From the NCBI GenBank assembly GCA_965369375.1, contig CBDUQN010000021.1:1-37183 (forward strand): a stretch of 37,183 bases of DNA, given 5' to 3'. This document shows positions 8,879-18,411 of the stretch, piece by piece; within the stretch, counting starts at the first letter, position 1, and every line of letters begins with the position of its first letter. The position numbers and the translations under genes are program-made. This DNA comes from CBDUQN01 sp965369375. GTDB taxonomy: Bacteria > Krumholzibacteriota > Krumholzibacteriia > Krumholzibacteriales > Krumholzibacteriaceae. A model generated the notes under the pieces. The model was not told where the DNA came from. It ran no database searches and saw nothing but the letters and a program-made list of their open reading frames with translations.

Positions 8879-9384
8879 TGCATCACCTCCGATTGAATGA
8901 ACGCCTTGCTTGCATCAACTGGAATGTGCCTGATCGAAATACAACCTCCGTCTCCTCTTTATTCGAATGTTCCTGGCTATTTGTTGCAGATGGTAATACA
9001 AATCAACTCGCTGGTCACGCTAATAGTCCTTTACTGCGATGCGGAATCCGTCATCGCGTACTGGATTGAAAACCGCAACGCCCCCCATGTCTCGCTACGC
9101 GCCGCGACAGCCCCCCTCCCCCTGCAAATCGCAACTTTATTCAATAAACGGAAACTTCGGGATAGAAGGCCGTATGGCAATCCTTGACTATCCTGCATGT
9201 GGCATAATGAGAATCCACCGGTAACAACGGCCCCCGTTATCCCCCTCGAAGCCTCGAGTTATTTCGTTGTATTTCAATAAGATGCATCCATGTATGACTG
9301 ATGGAAAGCATATGGCACACAGCTTGCTGAAATGGTCAATCCGAGGGGACAATAGGGATCAATTGGAGAGAAGGAGGTCTCATC
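8879..9384. other. Divergent intergenic region between lemA and a lipoprotein gene
   Basis: This 506-base region lies between two divergent genes. Short open frames occur, but none has a ribosome-binding site or a recognisable product. The right end holds a sigma-54-type promoter match (9313-9328) and the GGAGGT site of the 9385 gene. I could not assign a confident promoter for lemA. It contains a run of C-rich sequence around 9080-9122 with no clear structure. Confidence 0.7.
9313..9328 (+). promoter_or_regulatory. Sigma-54 (-24/-12) promoter match
   Basis: TGGCAC at 9313-9318 and TTGCT at 9324-9328 give the GG-N10-GC spacing that sigma-54 holoenzyme needs and match its consensus at all eleven of these positions. 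Transcription would start near 9340, about 45 bases before the ATG of the lipoprotein at 9385. Such promoters need an NtrC-type activator bound upstream; no binding site was identified. Confidence 0.7.
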
Positions 9385-10218
9385 ATGAGAAAGGTCCTAG
9401 TAGTCCTGATGAGTCTTATGCTCAGCGCGTTTTTCGTCTCTTGCTCTGAGGATAACGACACATCTCCCACGCCTCCGCAGCCAGACCAGTTCGAGATTAC
9501 GACGACTGTGCTGCCGGATGCTTACTTCTGCACGCCTTACAATACCGCGCTTCATGCACAGGGCGGGACCGCGCCTTACGTATGGGCACTCGCTGCCGGA
9601 AGCGATCCGCTTCCCGATGGCCTGTCCATTAATAGTGCCGGCAGCATCATCGGCGTTGTAGACGGTCCCGGTCAGTGGACCATCATCGTGGAGTGCACCG
9701 ATAATTCTGACACGCCGGAGACGCTTCAGCGGACATTGACAATCGATGGCCTTGAACCAAGCAATCCTTCAATGGCGGTTTTCTTTGACGGTGGAGCTTC
9801 AGTATGTCAGGCGAATACCGGCGCTTTTCAGGTGCTGGATTGTTACATATTCATCATGACTGATGGAGACGAGATCAACTGCGCGCGTGCGTGTGATTTC
9901 ATGCTGCGTCTGACGGATCCCGATGGCGTTGATTATGATTTCGGAACCCACTTCGTCATCAACAATCTCTCGCATCCCGATTACGTTTCCGTGGCAATGG
10001 GAACTCCGTTCAGCGGGATCGCGATTGCGTTCAACCAGCCGCGGTTCGGCCCGAATCCGGTACATGTTGCCACATTCGGGCTCATGTTGATGGAAACGCT
10101 CGACCAGCTGAGTGTCAAGTTCGAGCCGTATCCCGGAGGCCGCCTGAGTGTAGCCACCTGTGAACAGGGATTCCCGGCTGTTGACGTCAGCGGGCGTGAG
10201 GCTGCGATCAACTACTAA
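9385..10218 (+). CDS. Lipoprotein with a putative immunoglobulin-like (He_PIG) domain
   Basis: 277 residues. A lipoprotein signal ends in FFVSC, making Cys20 the lipidated residue, followed by an acidic, Pro-rich linker. Residues of about 35-125 match the putative-Ig pattern (TPYNTALHAQGGTAPYVWALA, LPDGLSINSAGSIIG, WTIIVECTDN). Residues of about 130-277 form a second beta-rich domain that I do not recognise; it contains two or more cysteines (VCQAN, VLDCYIF, INCARACDF) that could pair outside the cytoplasm. A surface or periplasmic binding role is likely but not shown. The start has an excellent ribosome-binding site (AAGGAGGT). It is a single-gene unit with its own sigma-54-type promoter and a hairpin terminator, so it is probably induced conditionally. 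Confidence 0.85.
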   Translation: MRKVLVVLMSLMLSAFFVSCSEDNDTSPTPPQPDQFEITTTVLPDAYFCTPYNTALHAQGGTAPYVWALAAGSDPLPDGLSINSAGSIIGVVDGPGQWTIIVECTDNSDTPETLQRTLTIDGLEPSNPSMAVFFDGGASVCQANTGAFQVLDCYIFIMTDGDEINCARACDFMLRLTDPDGVDYDFGTHFVINNLSHPDYVSVAMGTPFSGIAIAFNQPRFGPNPVHVATFGLMLMETLDQLSVKFEPYPGGRLSVATCEQGFPAVDVSGREAAINY

Positions 10219-10255
10219 TTACGCAGTGCTGAAACGAGTGCAGTAAGAGCTACAT

Positions 10256-10309
10256 AGCCCCTCGGCAATGGCGGAACCCTCCGCCGCTCCCGGGGGGCTT
10301 TACTTTTTA
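10256..10309 (+). terminator. Hairpin terminator after the 9385 lipoprotein
   Basis: AGCCCC (10256-10261) pairs with GGGGCT (10294-10299), enclosing an inner stem GGCGGA (10270-10275)/TCCGCC (10280-10285). A T-rich tract follows. The tract overlaps the stop codon of the convergent AsmA-like gene at 10300. Confidence 0.7.
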
Positions 10310-12789
10310 AACATATCCCGTGCTTTCTTCATGAAATCATTGATGAGATTGTCGCCGGTTCTCTCTCCGGCTTTTGATGTATCGAGGGAAATCTTAGGCG
10401 ATTTAGCCGTGCCTCCGATGTGAAAATCCAGCACGAGATTTCCCTGCGCGTCCTGAAACAATGTCACGAGATCCCCGTATTTGCGCAGATCCTTCATCTC
10501 TTTCTGAACAACCGGCGGAATGGCCAGCTGGATCCCGAAATCGAGCGTCCCGTCGAATCCGTACGAACCCTTGATCAACCAGTTGGCTTTCGAAGACTTG
10601 ATTCTCCAGTCATCCGTCATCAGGCGGCCGTCTTTGACCTTGAAATTACCCGACCAATCGTGAAAATCGAATTTTTCGATGGGCGAAAGATCGAGGGGGA
10701 CAAACCCCTTCAATGGAGCGAGCAGAGAAGAAATATCGATCCTCCCCATCGAGGAAACGGTAGAGCCGGTCGCATTCATCGACATGAGTGCATTCACGCC
10801 CGGCCCGCTCGCGAACTCAGTATCCGTCTTGAGCGTAAAGGTTCCGTCGATAATATCGTCAAGCTTCGAAAAGTCCCCGAGGACTCTCCCCACCTCGATA
10901 TCCTTGAATGAAAAAATGATATCCGACTTTATGTCGGGCGGATTTCTGAAGTTCACACGAAACGAACCGCGCCCCCTACCGTTCGCATAGTTCAGCAAAA
11001 GCGGTGTCACGCTCATCCTGCCATCCCTGATGGCGCCTTTCGCGTACAGGCTCGTGAACACCGCCTTCTCTGTGACGATCGAATCGACACGGACGAAAAA
11101 CGATGTACTCTTCATCAAAATGGCTGATGCCGGATTATAGGCGAAGGAAATCCCACCGGGAACTTCTTGTGCTCCGGCCTTTTCCATCTCCGCGTCCTTA
11201 CCCTCTTTTTTCGCTTTGCTCAACTCCTGAAACGGTCTTGCATCAAAGCTCTTCCCCATGATATTGAGACTGATATCAGGCTTATTGTACGCGCCATCGA
11301 GTGCTTCTCCGAGGCTCGGTGGAGCCTCCCCTCGATTGGCTTTTTCGACGATCGAGGCAAGCTCGGCAAACGCCGGCATGATCCCCAGCATGGATCCTGT
11401 GCATGAAAAGGGACTGCCGTCCAACCTGAAATCGGCCTTGAAACTCTTGATATCCCCGTGTTGTATTTCCGCTTCGGCGGCAAGGGACGAGACCGCGAGA
11501 GGCATTTTCTTCGATGAAACATTCACTTCGCTCGCTCTTACCGTGCCATTCAGCGAGAACCGTTTCCAGGAGCTCTCGATCCGCTCCGGCGAAACCTCCT
11601 TCCCCGCAGAGGGGAAGAGACCGATGATCATTTGCGGTGTTCCCCCTCCTTCAACACGCACAGCAACCTTCCCGCTTGCCGAAACCCCCTTCTCATCGAA
11701 ATCGAAAGCGATATCATCGAGATCCACTTCACTTTCGCTCTCGAAGGATATGCGCTCGGGCTTCCAGTCCTCGGACATCCTGATATCGAAATCGATCGAC
11801 ACCTTGGAATCGCCGAACGCCGCAGTAAAATTTTTCGCCCGGATATCCCGTTTCGAAAAAACGAAGACTCCATTTACGAGAGCCTCGTCTTTGAGAAGCT
11901 CGTGCTCTACGGACAGATCATTGAGTGTAACGGTACCCGACGCTTCGATTCCGGCGGGATTTTTCGCGCTCCCCGTAGCGGAGACATCGATACTCATCGT
12001 TCCCCCGGCAAGCTCCACGGGAAGCTCTTTCTGCAATAACGTATTCCTGATCTCCGGAACGAGATCGCCGATCGGCTTCGCTTTGATCCAATTCAATAGT
12101 GAAGCGATCGCGATATCTTCCGAATGCAGCGTTATAGAAAATTCTCGCGCCCCCGAGAGCTCGCTCACTTCTCCGGAGCAGAGCGCCGATAGCATATCGG
12201 CCCAGCGAACCTCTAATTCATTTATAATTAAAGAGTTAAACCCTGCGTCGGCGTCCACGTCTCCGCGCACCATGATTTTCCCGAGCGGAAGTGCAGCGCC
12301 GGATTCCGCTTTCACAATGGAAAACGCATCGATTTCAATCCGCTCCTTGATCGAGAAACCATTTGCTGAAGGTTTAAGCGAAATCGTCGACTTCACCCCT
12401 TCTAACAGGATGTCAATCCCCCTCGGCGTCCCTGTGAGCTCCACGTCCGCGTTCTCAACATCAATCGCCTTGATCTCGGGTTTCCGTTTGATGAGCGAGA
12501 TAAGCGATGCCCGCACGGTTACCGTGCCGGCGGAAAAGCGCATCTGACTTCCGTCGGGCAGCGGTTTGTCGAAGGTCAGATCACGGACATCGACTCCGAA
12601 ACCGAAAGGAAAACGGATCCCGATGTCGCCGAAGCCGATCTCCGCACCGATACGTTTCTCGATCCTCGGAACAACGAGTGCCATGAGCCGATCGCGCGTA
12701 AGTATGAGCCTCAGCGCCACGCTCGCAACGACAATCAATCCTACGATCACACAAAGAGCAATGAACAGGGTTCGCGTTCTATTCGTCAT
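10300..12789 (-). CDS. AsmA-family envelope protein
   Basis: 829 residues from the ATG at 12789, which has GAGGTG six bases upstream; a longer in-frame extension to 12966 lacks such support and gives an unnatural N-terminus. One N-terminal transmembrane helix (FIALCVIVGLIVVASVALRLIL) anchors a long periplasmic body of beta-strand repeats. The AsmA features are IGAEIGFGDIGIRFPFGFGVDVRDLTF at the start and the C-terminal block GNFKVKDGRLMTDDWRIKS followed by GTLDFGIQLAIPP. In other bacteria AsmA/YhdP/TamB-like proteins support lipid transport between membranes and outer-membrane assembly, and this one likely does similar work. It is divergent from the tricorn operon across 260 bases and convergent with the 9385 lipoprotein. 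Confidence 0.85.
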   Translation of the reverse strand: MTNRTRTLFIALCVIVGLIVVASVALRLILTRDRLMALVVPRIEKRIGAEIGFGDIGIRFPFGFGVDVRDLTFDKPLPDGSQMRFSAGTVTVRASLISLIKRKPEIKAIDVENADVELTGTPRGIDILLEGVKSTISLKPSANGFSIKERIEIDAFSIVKAESGAALPLGKIMVRGDVDADAGFNSLIINELEVRWADMLSALCSGEVSELSGAREFSITLHSEDIAIASLLNWIKAKPIGDLVPEIRNTLLQKELPVELAGGTMSIDVSATGSAKNPAGIEASGTVTLNDLSVEHELLKDEALVNGVFVFSKRDIRAKNFTAAFGDSKVSIDFDIRMSEDWKPERISFESESEVDLDDIAFDFDEKGVSASGKVAVRVEGGGTPQMIIGLFPSAGKEVSPERIESSWKRFSLNGTVRASEVNVSSKKMPLAVSSLAAEAEIQHGDIKSFKADFRLDGSPFSCTGSMLGIMPAFAELASIVEKANRGEAPPSLGEALDGAYNKPDISLNIMGKSFDARPFQELSKAKKEGKDAEMEKAGAQEVPGGISFAYNPASAILMKSTSFFVRVDSIVTEKAVFTSLYAKGAIRDGRMSVTPLLLNYANGRGRGSFRVNFRNPPDIKSDIIFSFKDIEVGRVLGDFSKLDDIIDGTFTLKTDTEFASGPGVNALMSMNATGSTVSSMGRIDISSLLAPLKGFVPLDLSPIEKFDFHDWSGNFKVKDGRLMTDDWRIKSSKANWLIKGSYGFDGTLDFGIQLAIPPVVQKEMKDLRKYGDLVTLFQDAQGNLVLDFHIGGTAKSPKISLDTSKAGERTGDNLINDFMKKARDMFKK

Positions 12790-13049
12790 AACATTCACCT
12801 CGCAATAAAGCCTCGCCAATACTGTATCCCAAGGGGAACGGGAGTTCAACCGGCAATGGGACCCATGAATCCCTTCGGTCTTCGGGCATGGATTCAATGA
12901 AATCCTTTGGCCTTGCTTTGAAGGAATCACTCCCATACAATACACCGAAAAATCCGGCAACTGCAAGTGCGCCGAATATTCGAATTACACCAATACGCAG
13001 AAAAGGTACCGGAATTTTTCGAAATTCGTCACGAGCGAAAGGAACAATC

Positions 13050-16000
13050 ATGCATAAGCGTGCGCCCATAATGCTGATTATCGCGTTTGCTCTTCTCGCG
13101 TTTCATTCGTCCGCGCATGCGATTACCGGACGGTTGATGCGCTACCCCGACATTCACGGTGAAACGGTGATCTTTACCTACGAGGACGACCTGTGGTCGG
13201 TATCGGTGCATGGGGGGGCGTCGGTCAGGCTTACATCCCATCCCGGCATGGAAACATTCGCCTCCTTCTCTCCCGATGGCGAGTGGATAGCATTTACGGG
13301 GAGCTACGACGGCGGATTCGATGTCTACATCATACCGGCTGCGGGCGGAGAGCCGAAACGGCTCACATTTCACCCGGCCTACGATCGCGTTGTCGGATGG
13401 ACACACGACGGCGCGAGCGTCATCTTCGTCTCCACCAGGGAACTCTATAACGAGCTCTTCAGTGTACGCATCGTGGGAGGGTATCCCGAGAAGCTCATGC
13501 TCGATCGCGTTTCCTACGCCTCCCTCTCTCCAAACGGCAGGAAAGCGGCTATAAACCGCTTCAGTACCGATCGGATGAACTGGAAAGGCTACAAGGGGGG
13601 CACGCAGCAGGATATCTGGATAGCGGATCTCAATGGAAAACGGTTCGAAAAGATTACCGACTGGGAGGGATATGACAATTTTCCGATGTGGCGCGGGGGG
13701 CAGATCTACTTCAACTCCGACCGTAAAGACGGGCGAATGAATCTCTATGTTTACGATATCGAGAGCGGAAATACGAATCGGTGCACGGAACACAAGGAGT
13801 GGGACGTCGAGTTTCCCGCGCTCGGCAACGACATGATCGTATACGGCTGCGAGGGATACCTCTGGATATATGATATCCTTGCAGCCTCCTCGAAGCGTCT
13901 CGAGATCGAGATACCGTCCGACCGCTGGCAGATGAGGGACATGTATATCAGCCCCGCCGGGTATCTTCAGGATATCGGCCTCGGCCCCACGGGGAAGAAG
14001 TGCGTCGTCCAGGCGCGCGGCGACATCTATATCCTCGACACGAAAAAAAAGCGTGCGGTAAATATTACGAGAACACCGGGATCACGAGAGCTCTATCCGG
14101 CCCTCTCTCCCGGCGGGGATACGCTTGCATTCTTCTCCGATCGCAGCGGCGAATACGAGCTCTACATCACGGAAACGAAGCCCGGTGGTGATTGGACCAG
14201 GATAACCTCGGGAATAAAGACGTATTACTATCACTGTCTCTGGTCTCCGAACGGCAAAAAGATCCTCTTTGGCGACAAGGACTACACGTTATACGTCGCC
14301 GACATCGAATCGAAAACGGTCACGAAGATCGACCGGGGCCGGCATCTAAAGGATAACGAAATCTTCTGGGAGACAAGCGACTACTCGTGGTCTCCCGATA
14401 GCAGATGGATCGCATATTCAAAAGTCGACGGAAACCTCAATAACAGTGTTTTTCTCTACAGTCTCGAAACGAGCGAGAGCATTCGAATAACAAACGACCG
14501 GTTCAATGATTACAGCACCGCATTCGGCGCCGGCGGAAAGCACATATACTTTCTGAGCCTGAGAAACTTCACGCCGGAACTCGACTGGTTCATGGACAAC
14601 AACATCAATACCGATATGTCACGCGTAATGGTTGTGCAGCTTCGCGAGGGAGAAAGACCTCCCTTCGACGAAACAGAGCATGAAGAAGAAAAGGAGAATT
14701 CGGACGCCGACTCGACAAAAGCGACGGCCGGCGATTCCGTTATCATCGATTTCGATGGAATAGAGAACCGCATCTACACCGTGCCGATCGCTCCGGGAAC
14801 GTACAGGATGCTCTCGACATACAAAGGCCATGTGACGTACCTCTCACGCTCCGGCTTCGGATTCCCGAGTTTCGATGAGTTTCTCAATCCCAAGAGCGTT
14901 GCCTATTACGACCTCCATGCCTTCGATATCAAGGAGAAGAAGGACAAAGTCCTGATCAGCGGGATCGGCTTCTATGCGCTTTCGGGCGACGGCGAAAAGG
15001 CGGCCTACATGAGTGCGGGCCTCGCCGGTGTCGTAAAAACGGGTGAGACTTCAACCATTGGTGACGGCATGCTCCAATGGGGCGGATTGAAGCAGAAAAT
15101 CGATGTCTTCGAGGAATACCCGCAGATTTTCCGCGACGTGTGGCGACAGATACGGGACTTCTTCTACGATCCCGATATCCACGGAAAAGACTGGCAGGCC
15201 GTCTATCGAAAGTACGAAGAGCTCATCCCCTCGGTGGCGACCCGCGCCGATATGAACTATATCATCGGTCACATGATCGGCGAGCTCACCGCCTCCCACG
15301 AGTACATCGTCGGACGCGGCGGCCCTCCCCGCACCTTTTACTTCCGGGTCAACGTGGGACTCCTCGGGGCCGATCTCGTCCCCGATCCCGTGAGCGGCCG
15401 CTACGTCTTCGAGCACATCATCAGTGGCTCGAGCTGGAACGAGGATTATCAGAATCCGCTGCTCGCACCCCATATCGACATCAACGAGGGTGATTATCTC
15501 ATCGCTATCGACGACCGCGAGATACGCGCCGACGAAAACTATCTCAAATACCTGGAAAACAGAAGCGGCAAGGAGATCCGAATAACCGTAAGCTCCATCC
15601 CCGACGTCGAAGATACGCGCACCTTCCGGATCAAGACGCTCTATACGGAGCAGGCACTGCGATACCACGAGTGGATAGAGAACAACTACCGAAAGGTCCT
15701 GGACGAAACCGACGGGAGGGTCGGTTACATGCATCTCGCCGACATGATGGACTTCGGCATCGAGCAGTTCGAACAGGGATTCAGGGCGGAACGGTACAGG
15801 GATGGTCTCATCATTGATGTGCGCGAGAACGGCGGCGGTTTTGTTTCGTGGTTTCTCGTGGACAAGCTCGAGCGAAAACTCAGTTTCCTCACGGCAACCC
15901 GCGATTTCGAACCGATGCGTTATCCCCACGCCGTTCACCGGGGCCCTATCGTCGTAATCTGCAACGAGGGAACGGCAAGCGACGGAGAAGTCTTCACGCA

Positions 16001-16313
16001 GCATTTCAAGGATCTCGGACTCGGAACGGTCATCGGGAAACCGACGTGGGGCGGGCTCATCGGCATCATCAACATAATCCCGTTGACCGACGGCGGCATG
16101 GTGACGCAGTCGAACGTCGGTTTTGCAAATCTCGAAGGCGAGTGGATCGTCGAAAATAGGGGAGTGCTCCCCGATATTCTCGTCGAGAACGATCCGGCGG
16201 ACATGCTCAAGGGTGAAGACACGCAGCTCGAGGAAGCGATAAAACTCATCATGAAGCAGCTCAGAGAGAGCCCGCCACGCGACCTCGTGCCACCGGCGTT
16301 TCCAAAAAAATAG
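13050..16313 (+). CDS. Exported tricorn-type protease (S41 family)
   Basis: 1087 residues from the ATG at 13050, chosen because AAAGGA precedes it and a signal peptide follows (MLIIAFALLAFHSSAHA). Domain order matches Thermoplasma tricorn: a six-bladed then a seven-bladed beta-propeller (residues of about 30-660, blades such as SPDGEWIAF, SPNGKKILF and SPDSRWIAY), a helical C1 domain, a PDZ domain (about 770-850) and the C2 catalytic domain. The active site is recognisable: Ser749-His750 in LTASHEYI, the nucleophile Ser977-Asp978 in EGTASDGEVF, and Glu1035 in VENRGVLPD. Tricorn trims peptides of intermediate size. An acidic linker (ETEHEEEKENSDAD) lies near residue 540. Unlike archaeal tricorn it appears exported. 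The OPT transporter gene starts 18 bases after its stop. Confidence 0.94.
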   Translation: MHKRAPIMLIIAFALLAFHSSAHAITGRLMRYPDIHGETVIFTYEDDLWSVSVHGGASVRLTSHPGMETFASFSPDGEWIAFTGSYDGGFDVYIIPAAGGEPKRLTFHPAYDRVVGWTHDGASVIFVSTRELYNELFSVRIVGGYPEKLMLDRVSYASLSPNGRKAAINRFSTDRMNWKGYKGGTQQDIWIADLNGKRFEKITDWEGYDNFPMWRGGQIYFNSDRKDGRMNLYVYDIESGNTNRCTEHKEWDVEFPALGNDMIVYGCEGYLWIYDILAASSKRLEIEIPSDRWQMRDMYISPAGYLQDIGLGPTGKKCVVQARGDIYILDTKKKRAVNITRTPGSRELYPALSPGGDTLAFFSDRSGEYELYITETKPGGDWTRITSGIKTYYYHCLWSPNGKKILFGDKDYTLYVADIESKTVTKIDRGRHLKDNEIFWETSDYSWSPDSRWIAYSKVDGNLNNSVFLYSLETSESIRITNDRFNDYSTAFGAGGKHIYFLSLRNFTPELDWFMDNNINTDMSRVMVVQLREGERPPFDETEHEEEKENSDADSTKATAGDSVIIDFDGIENRIYTVPIAPGTYRMLSTYKGHVTYLSRSGFGFPSFDEFLNPKSVAYYDLHAFDIKEKKDKVLISGIGFYALSGDGEKAAYMSAGLAGVVKTGETSTIGDGMLQWGGLKQKIDVFEEYPQIFRDVWRQIRDFFYDPDIHGKDWQAVYRKYEELIPSVATRADMNYIIGHMIGELTASHEYIVGRGGPPRTFYFRVNVGLLGADLVPDPVSGRYVFEHIISGSSWNEDYQNPLLAPHIDINEGDYLIAIDDREIRADENYLKYLENRSGKEIRITVSSIPDVEDTRTFRIKTLYTEQALRYHEWIENNYRKVLDETDGRVGYMHLADMMDFGIEQFEQGFRAERYRDGLIIDVRENGGGFVSWFLVDKLERKLSFLTATRDFEPMRYPHAVHRGPIVVICNEGTASDGEVFTQHFKDLGLGTVIGKPTWGGLIGIINIIPLTDGGMVTQSNVGFANLEGEWIVENRGVLPDILVENDPADMLKGEDTQLEEAIKLIMKQLRESPPRDLVPPAFPKK

Positions 16314-16331
16314 GCTTTGGAAAGGGAAACA

Positions 16332-18350
16332 ATGAACGAAAACAGTTCGATTCAACTCCCGGAAAACGCGTTCAGGGAGCTCGAACCGGGAGAGGCCTAC
16401 CATCCGGTGATACCGGCTGACGCTAACATACCGGAATCGACGGTTCGGTCATTCATCATCGGCTTCGCCATGAACATCATCTTCTCGATGTCCGCCGCAT
16501 ACATTGCGCTCAAACTCGGGCAGGGCATCGAGACCGCGATCCCGATAGCGATACTCGCCGTAGGGCTTTCCGCGGTCTTCAAGAGGCGCAGCACGCTACT
16601 CGAGAACGTCAACATCATGGCGTTCGGCGCCACCTCGGGAATCATCGTCGGCGGCGCCGTATTCACCCTTCCCGCCCTTTTCATACTCGAAATCGATCAT
16701 CTCACGAGTCTCTTCCAGCTTTTCCTCGTTGCCTTTTTCGGCGCGTCCCTCGGTGTTCTCTTTCTCATTCCATTCCGTCGCTACTTCGTCGAGGACATGC
16801 ACGGCAAACTTCCCTTCCCGGAAGCGACGGCGACGACGGAGATACTCATCACCGGCGAGAAAGGCGGAGAACAGGCACGGATTCTCGTCATCGCCATGAT
16901 CGTCGGGGGCATCTATGATTTCCTGATCATCTCGCTGCGTCTCTGGCGGGAAAGCTTCACGACGGCGCTCATCGAGCCCCTGGGCATGCTCACGGACAAG
17001 GTCAAGCTCGTTTTCAGCATGAATACGAGCGCCGCCATTGCCGGCCTCGGGTATATCATCGGCGTGCGGTATGCGACCATCATTTTCGCCGGTTCGATGC
17101 TCTCGTGGTTCGTGCTCGTTCCGCTCTTTGCATATCTCGGCTACGATACGGCGCTCGTTCCCGAGCCGGGCGGCGGCACACAGATCATGGCGAGCGCCGA
17201 CGATATCTTCTTCGAGCAGGTACGCTACATCGGCATCGGCGGCATCTTCATCGCCGGATTGATAGGGATAATCAAGCTCTCGCCCGTGATCATCCAGGCG
17301 CTGAGCAAGGGGATGCGCGACCTGCTCGCGTCACGCAGAGCGCATGTCGATGAGGTGTCTCTCAAACGGACCGACCGCGATATTTCGATGTCCCTTGTCG
17401 TCGGGATGCAGTTGGTGGTCATCGTGCTCCTCTGGATCTATTTCAGATTCTCCGTTCTCGGGGGGCAGGATAATGCTACACTGCTCAGTTTTCTCGCGCT
17501 TGCCGTGACGGTTGTCATATCCTTTCTCTTTGCGAGCGTCTCGGCGAGGGCGGTGGCGATGATAGGCGTAACGCCGATCTCCGGTATGACGCTTATGACA
17601 CTCGTCGTTACCGCGCTGATAATGGCTCGAGCGGGTCTTACCGGACCATACGGCATGCTCGCCACGCTGCTCGTGGGCGGCGTCGTATGCACGGCTCTCT
17701 CGACGACCGCCACCCTCGTCACGGAGTTCAAGGCCGGGTACTGGCTCGGCGCGACGCCGCGCAAGATTCAGTGGGCGAACATCGCGGGCTCGGCGGTCGC
17801 CGCGGTCGTGGTGAGCCTCGTTATTGTTCTTCTGAGCAAGGTCTACGGCTTTGCGCCGGGACCGGATCACCCTAACCCCCTGCCCGCCCCTCAGCCGAAC
17901 GCCATGGCGGCGGTGATCAAGAGCCTCATGGTCTCCGCCGAGACCCCCTGGATGCTCTATATGACGGGCGGCGTCATTGCAATCATCGTGGAGATCCTCG
18001 GAATCTCCGGTCTCGCGTTCGCCCTCGGGATGTACATTCAGATCGAGCTCAACGCGCCTATCCTCGCCGGCGCAATCGTCGCCTGGTTTGTGAAACGGGG
18101 AGCGCGGACGGCGGATGAATCGTACCGGGACCGGGGTACGCTCATCGCCTCGGGCCTCATTGCGGGGGGTGCCTTGATCGGCGTTATTTCCTCGATTTTC
18201 AAATGGATGGAGGCACAGGTAGGAAGGACGATCATTCCCGATATCGGCAATGTGGGTGCGATCGGCAACTGGATAGGGCTCATCGCCTTCGCGGCCCTCT
18301 GCGCGGCGATCTACGTCACGGCCCGGGGCCGTAAGGCATCCGTCTCGTAA
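16332..18350 (+). CDS. OPT-family oligopeptide transporter
   Basis: 672 residues from the ATG at 16332, preceded by AAGGG; a TTG five codons upstream is less likely. The protein is polytopic. Family features are IPADANIPESTVRSFIIGF and SAAYIALKLGQGIETAIPIAILAVG near the N-terminus, then EDMHGKLPFPEATATTEIL, and late repeats such as FALGMYIQIELNAPILAGAIVAWFVKR. Bacterial OPT proteins are proton-coupled importers of small peptides and, in some branches, metal chelates. The gene follows the tricorn protease by 18 bases in the same direction, so the two are very likely one operon in which the protease makes peptides and this carrier takes them up. That coupling is inference. The 3' side ends at a perfect palindrome near 18386. 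Confidence 0.94.
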   Translation: MNENSSIQLPENAFRELEPGEAYHPVIPADANIPESTVRSFIIGFAMNIIFSMSAAYIALKLGQGIETAIPIAILAVGLSAVFKRRSTLLENVNIMAFGATSGIIVGGAVFTLPALFILEIDHLTSLFQLFLVAFFGASLGVLFLIPFRRYFVEDMHGKLPFPEATATTEILITGEKGGEQARILVIAMIVGGIYDFLIISLRLWRESFTTALIEPLGMLTDKVKLVFSMNTSAAIAGLGYIIGVRYATIIFAGSMLSWFVLVPLFAYLGYDTALVPEPGGGTQIMASADDIFFEQVRYIGIGGIFIAGLIGIIKLSPVIIQALSKGMRDLLASRRAHVDEVSLKRTDRDISMSLVVGMQLVVIVLLWIYFRFSVLGGQDNATLLSFLALAVTVVISFLFASVSARAVAMIGVTPISGMTLMTLVVTALIMARAGLTGPYGMLATLLVGGVVCTALSTTATLVTEFKAGYWLGATPRKIQWANIAGSAVAAVVVSLVIVLLSKVYGFAPGPDHPNPLPAPQPNAMAAVIKSLMVSAETPWMLYMTGGVIAIIVEILGISGLAFALGMYIQIELNAPILAGAIVAWFVKRGARTADESYRDRGTLIASGLIAGGALIGVISSIFKWMEAQVGRTIIPDIGNVGAIGNWIGLIAFAALCAAIYVTARGRKASVS

Positions 18351-18372
18351 GAGCGGAGAAAAGTGACGAGAA

Positions 18373-18398
18373 TTTTACCGCCGGCGCCGGCGGTAAAA
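18373..18398. repeat. Perfect 26-bp palindrome between convergent genes
   Basis: The half-site TTTTACCGCCGGC is followed directly by its reverse complement. It lies 22 bases after the OPT stop and 13 before the end of the minus-strand lipoprotein gene. T residues come before the stem and A residues after it on both strands, the reverse of a classic intrinsic terminator, so its role is open. Confidence 0.85.
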
Positions 18399-18411
18399 AA
18401 AAGTTGCCACT

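Noticed and set aside
8897..9187. 96-codon plus-strand frame upstream of the lipoprotein gene
   Set aside because: No ribosome-binding site, mixed composition and no domain; treated as intergenic.
11258..12547. 429-codon plus-strand open frame over the AsmA-like gene
   Set aside because: Ser/Pro-rich shadow translation without a ribosome-binding site; the minus-strand AsmA-like gene explains the region.
15051..16403. 450-codon minus-strand open frame over the tricorn gene
   Set aside because: Antisense to the catalytic end of tricorn; rich in Val, Asp and Glu as expected for a GC-rich shadow frame.
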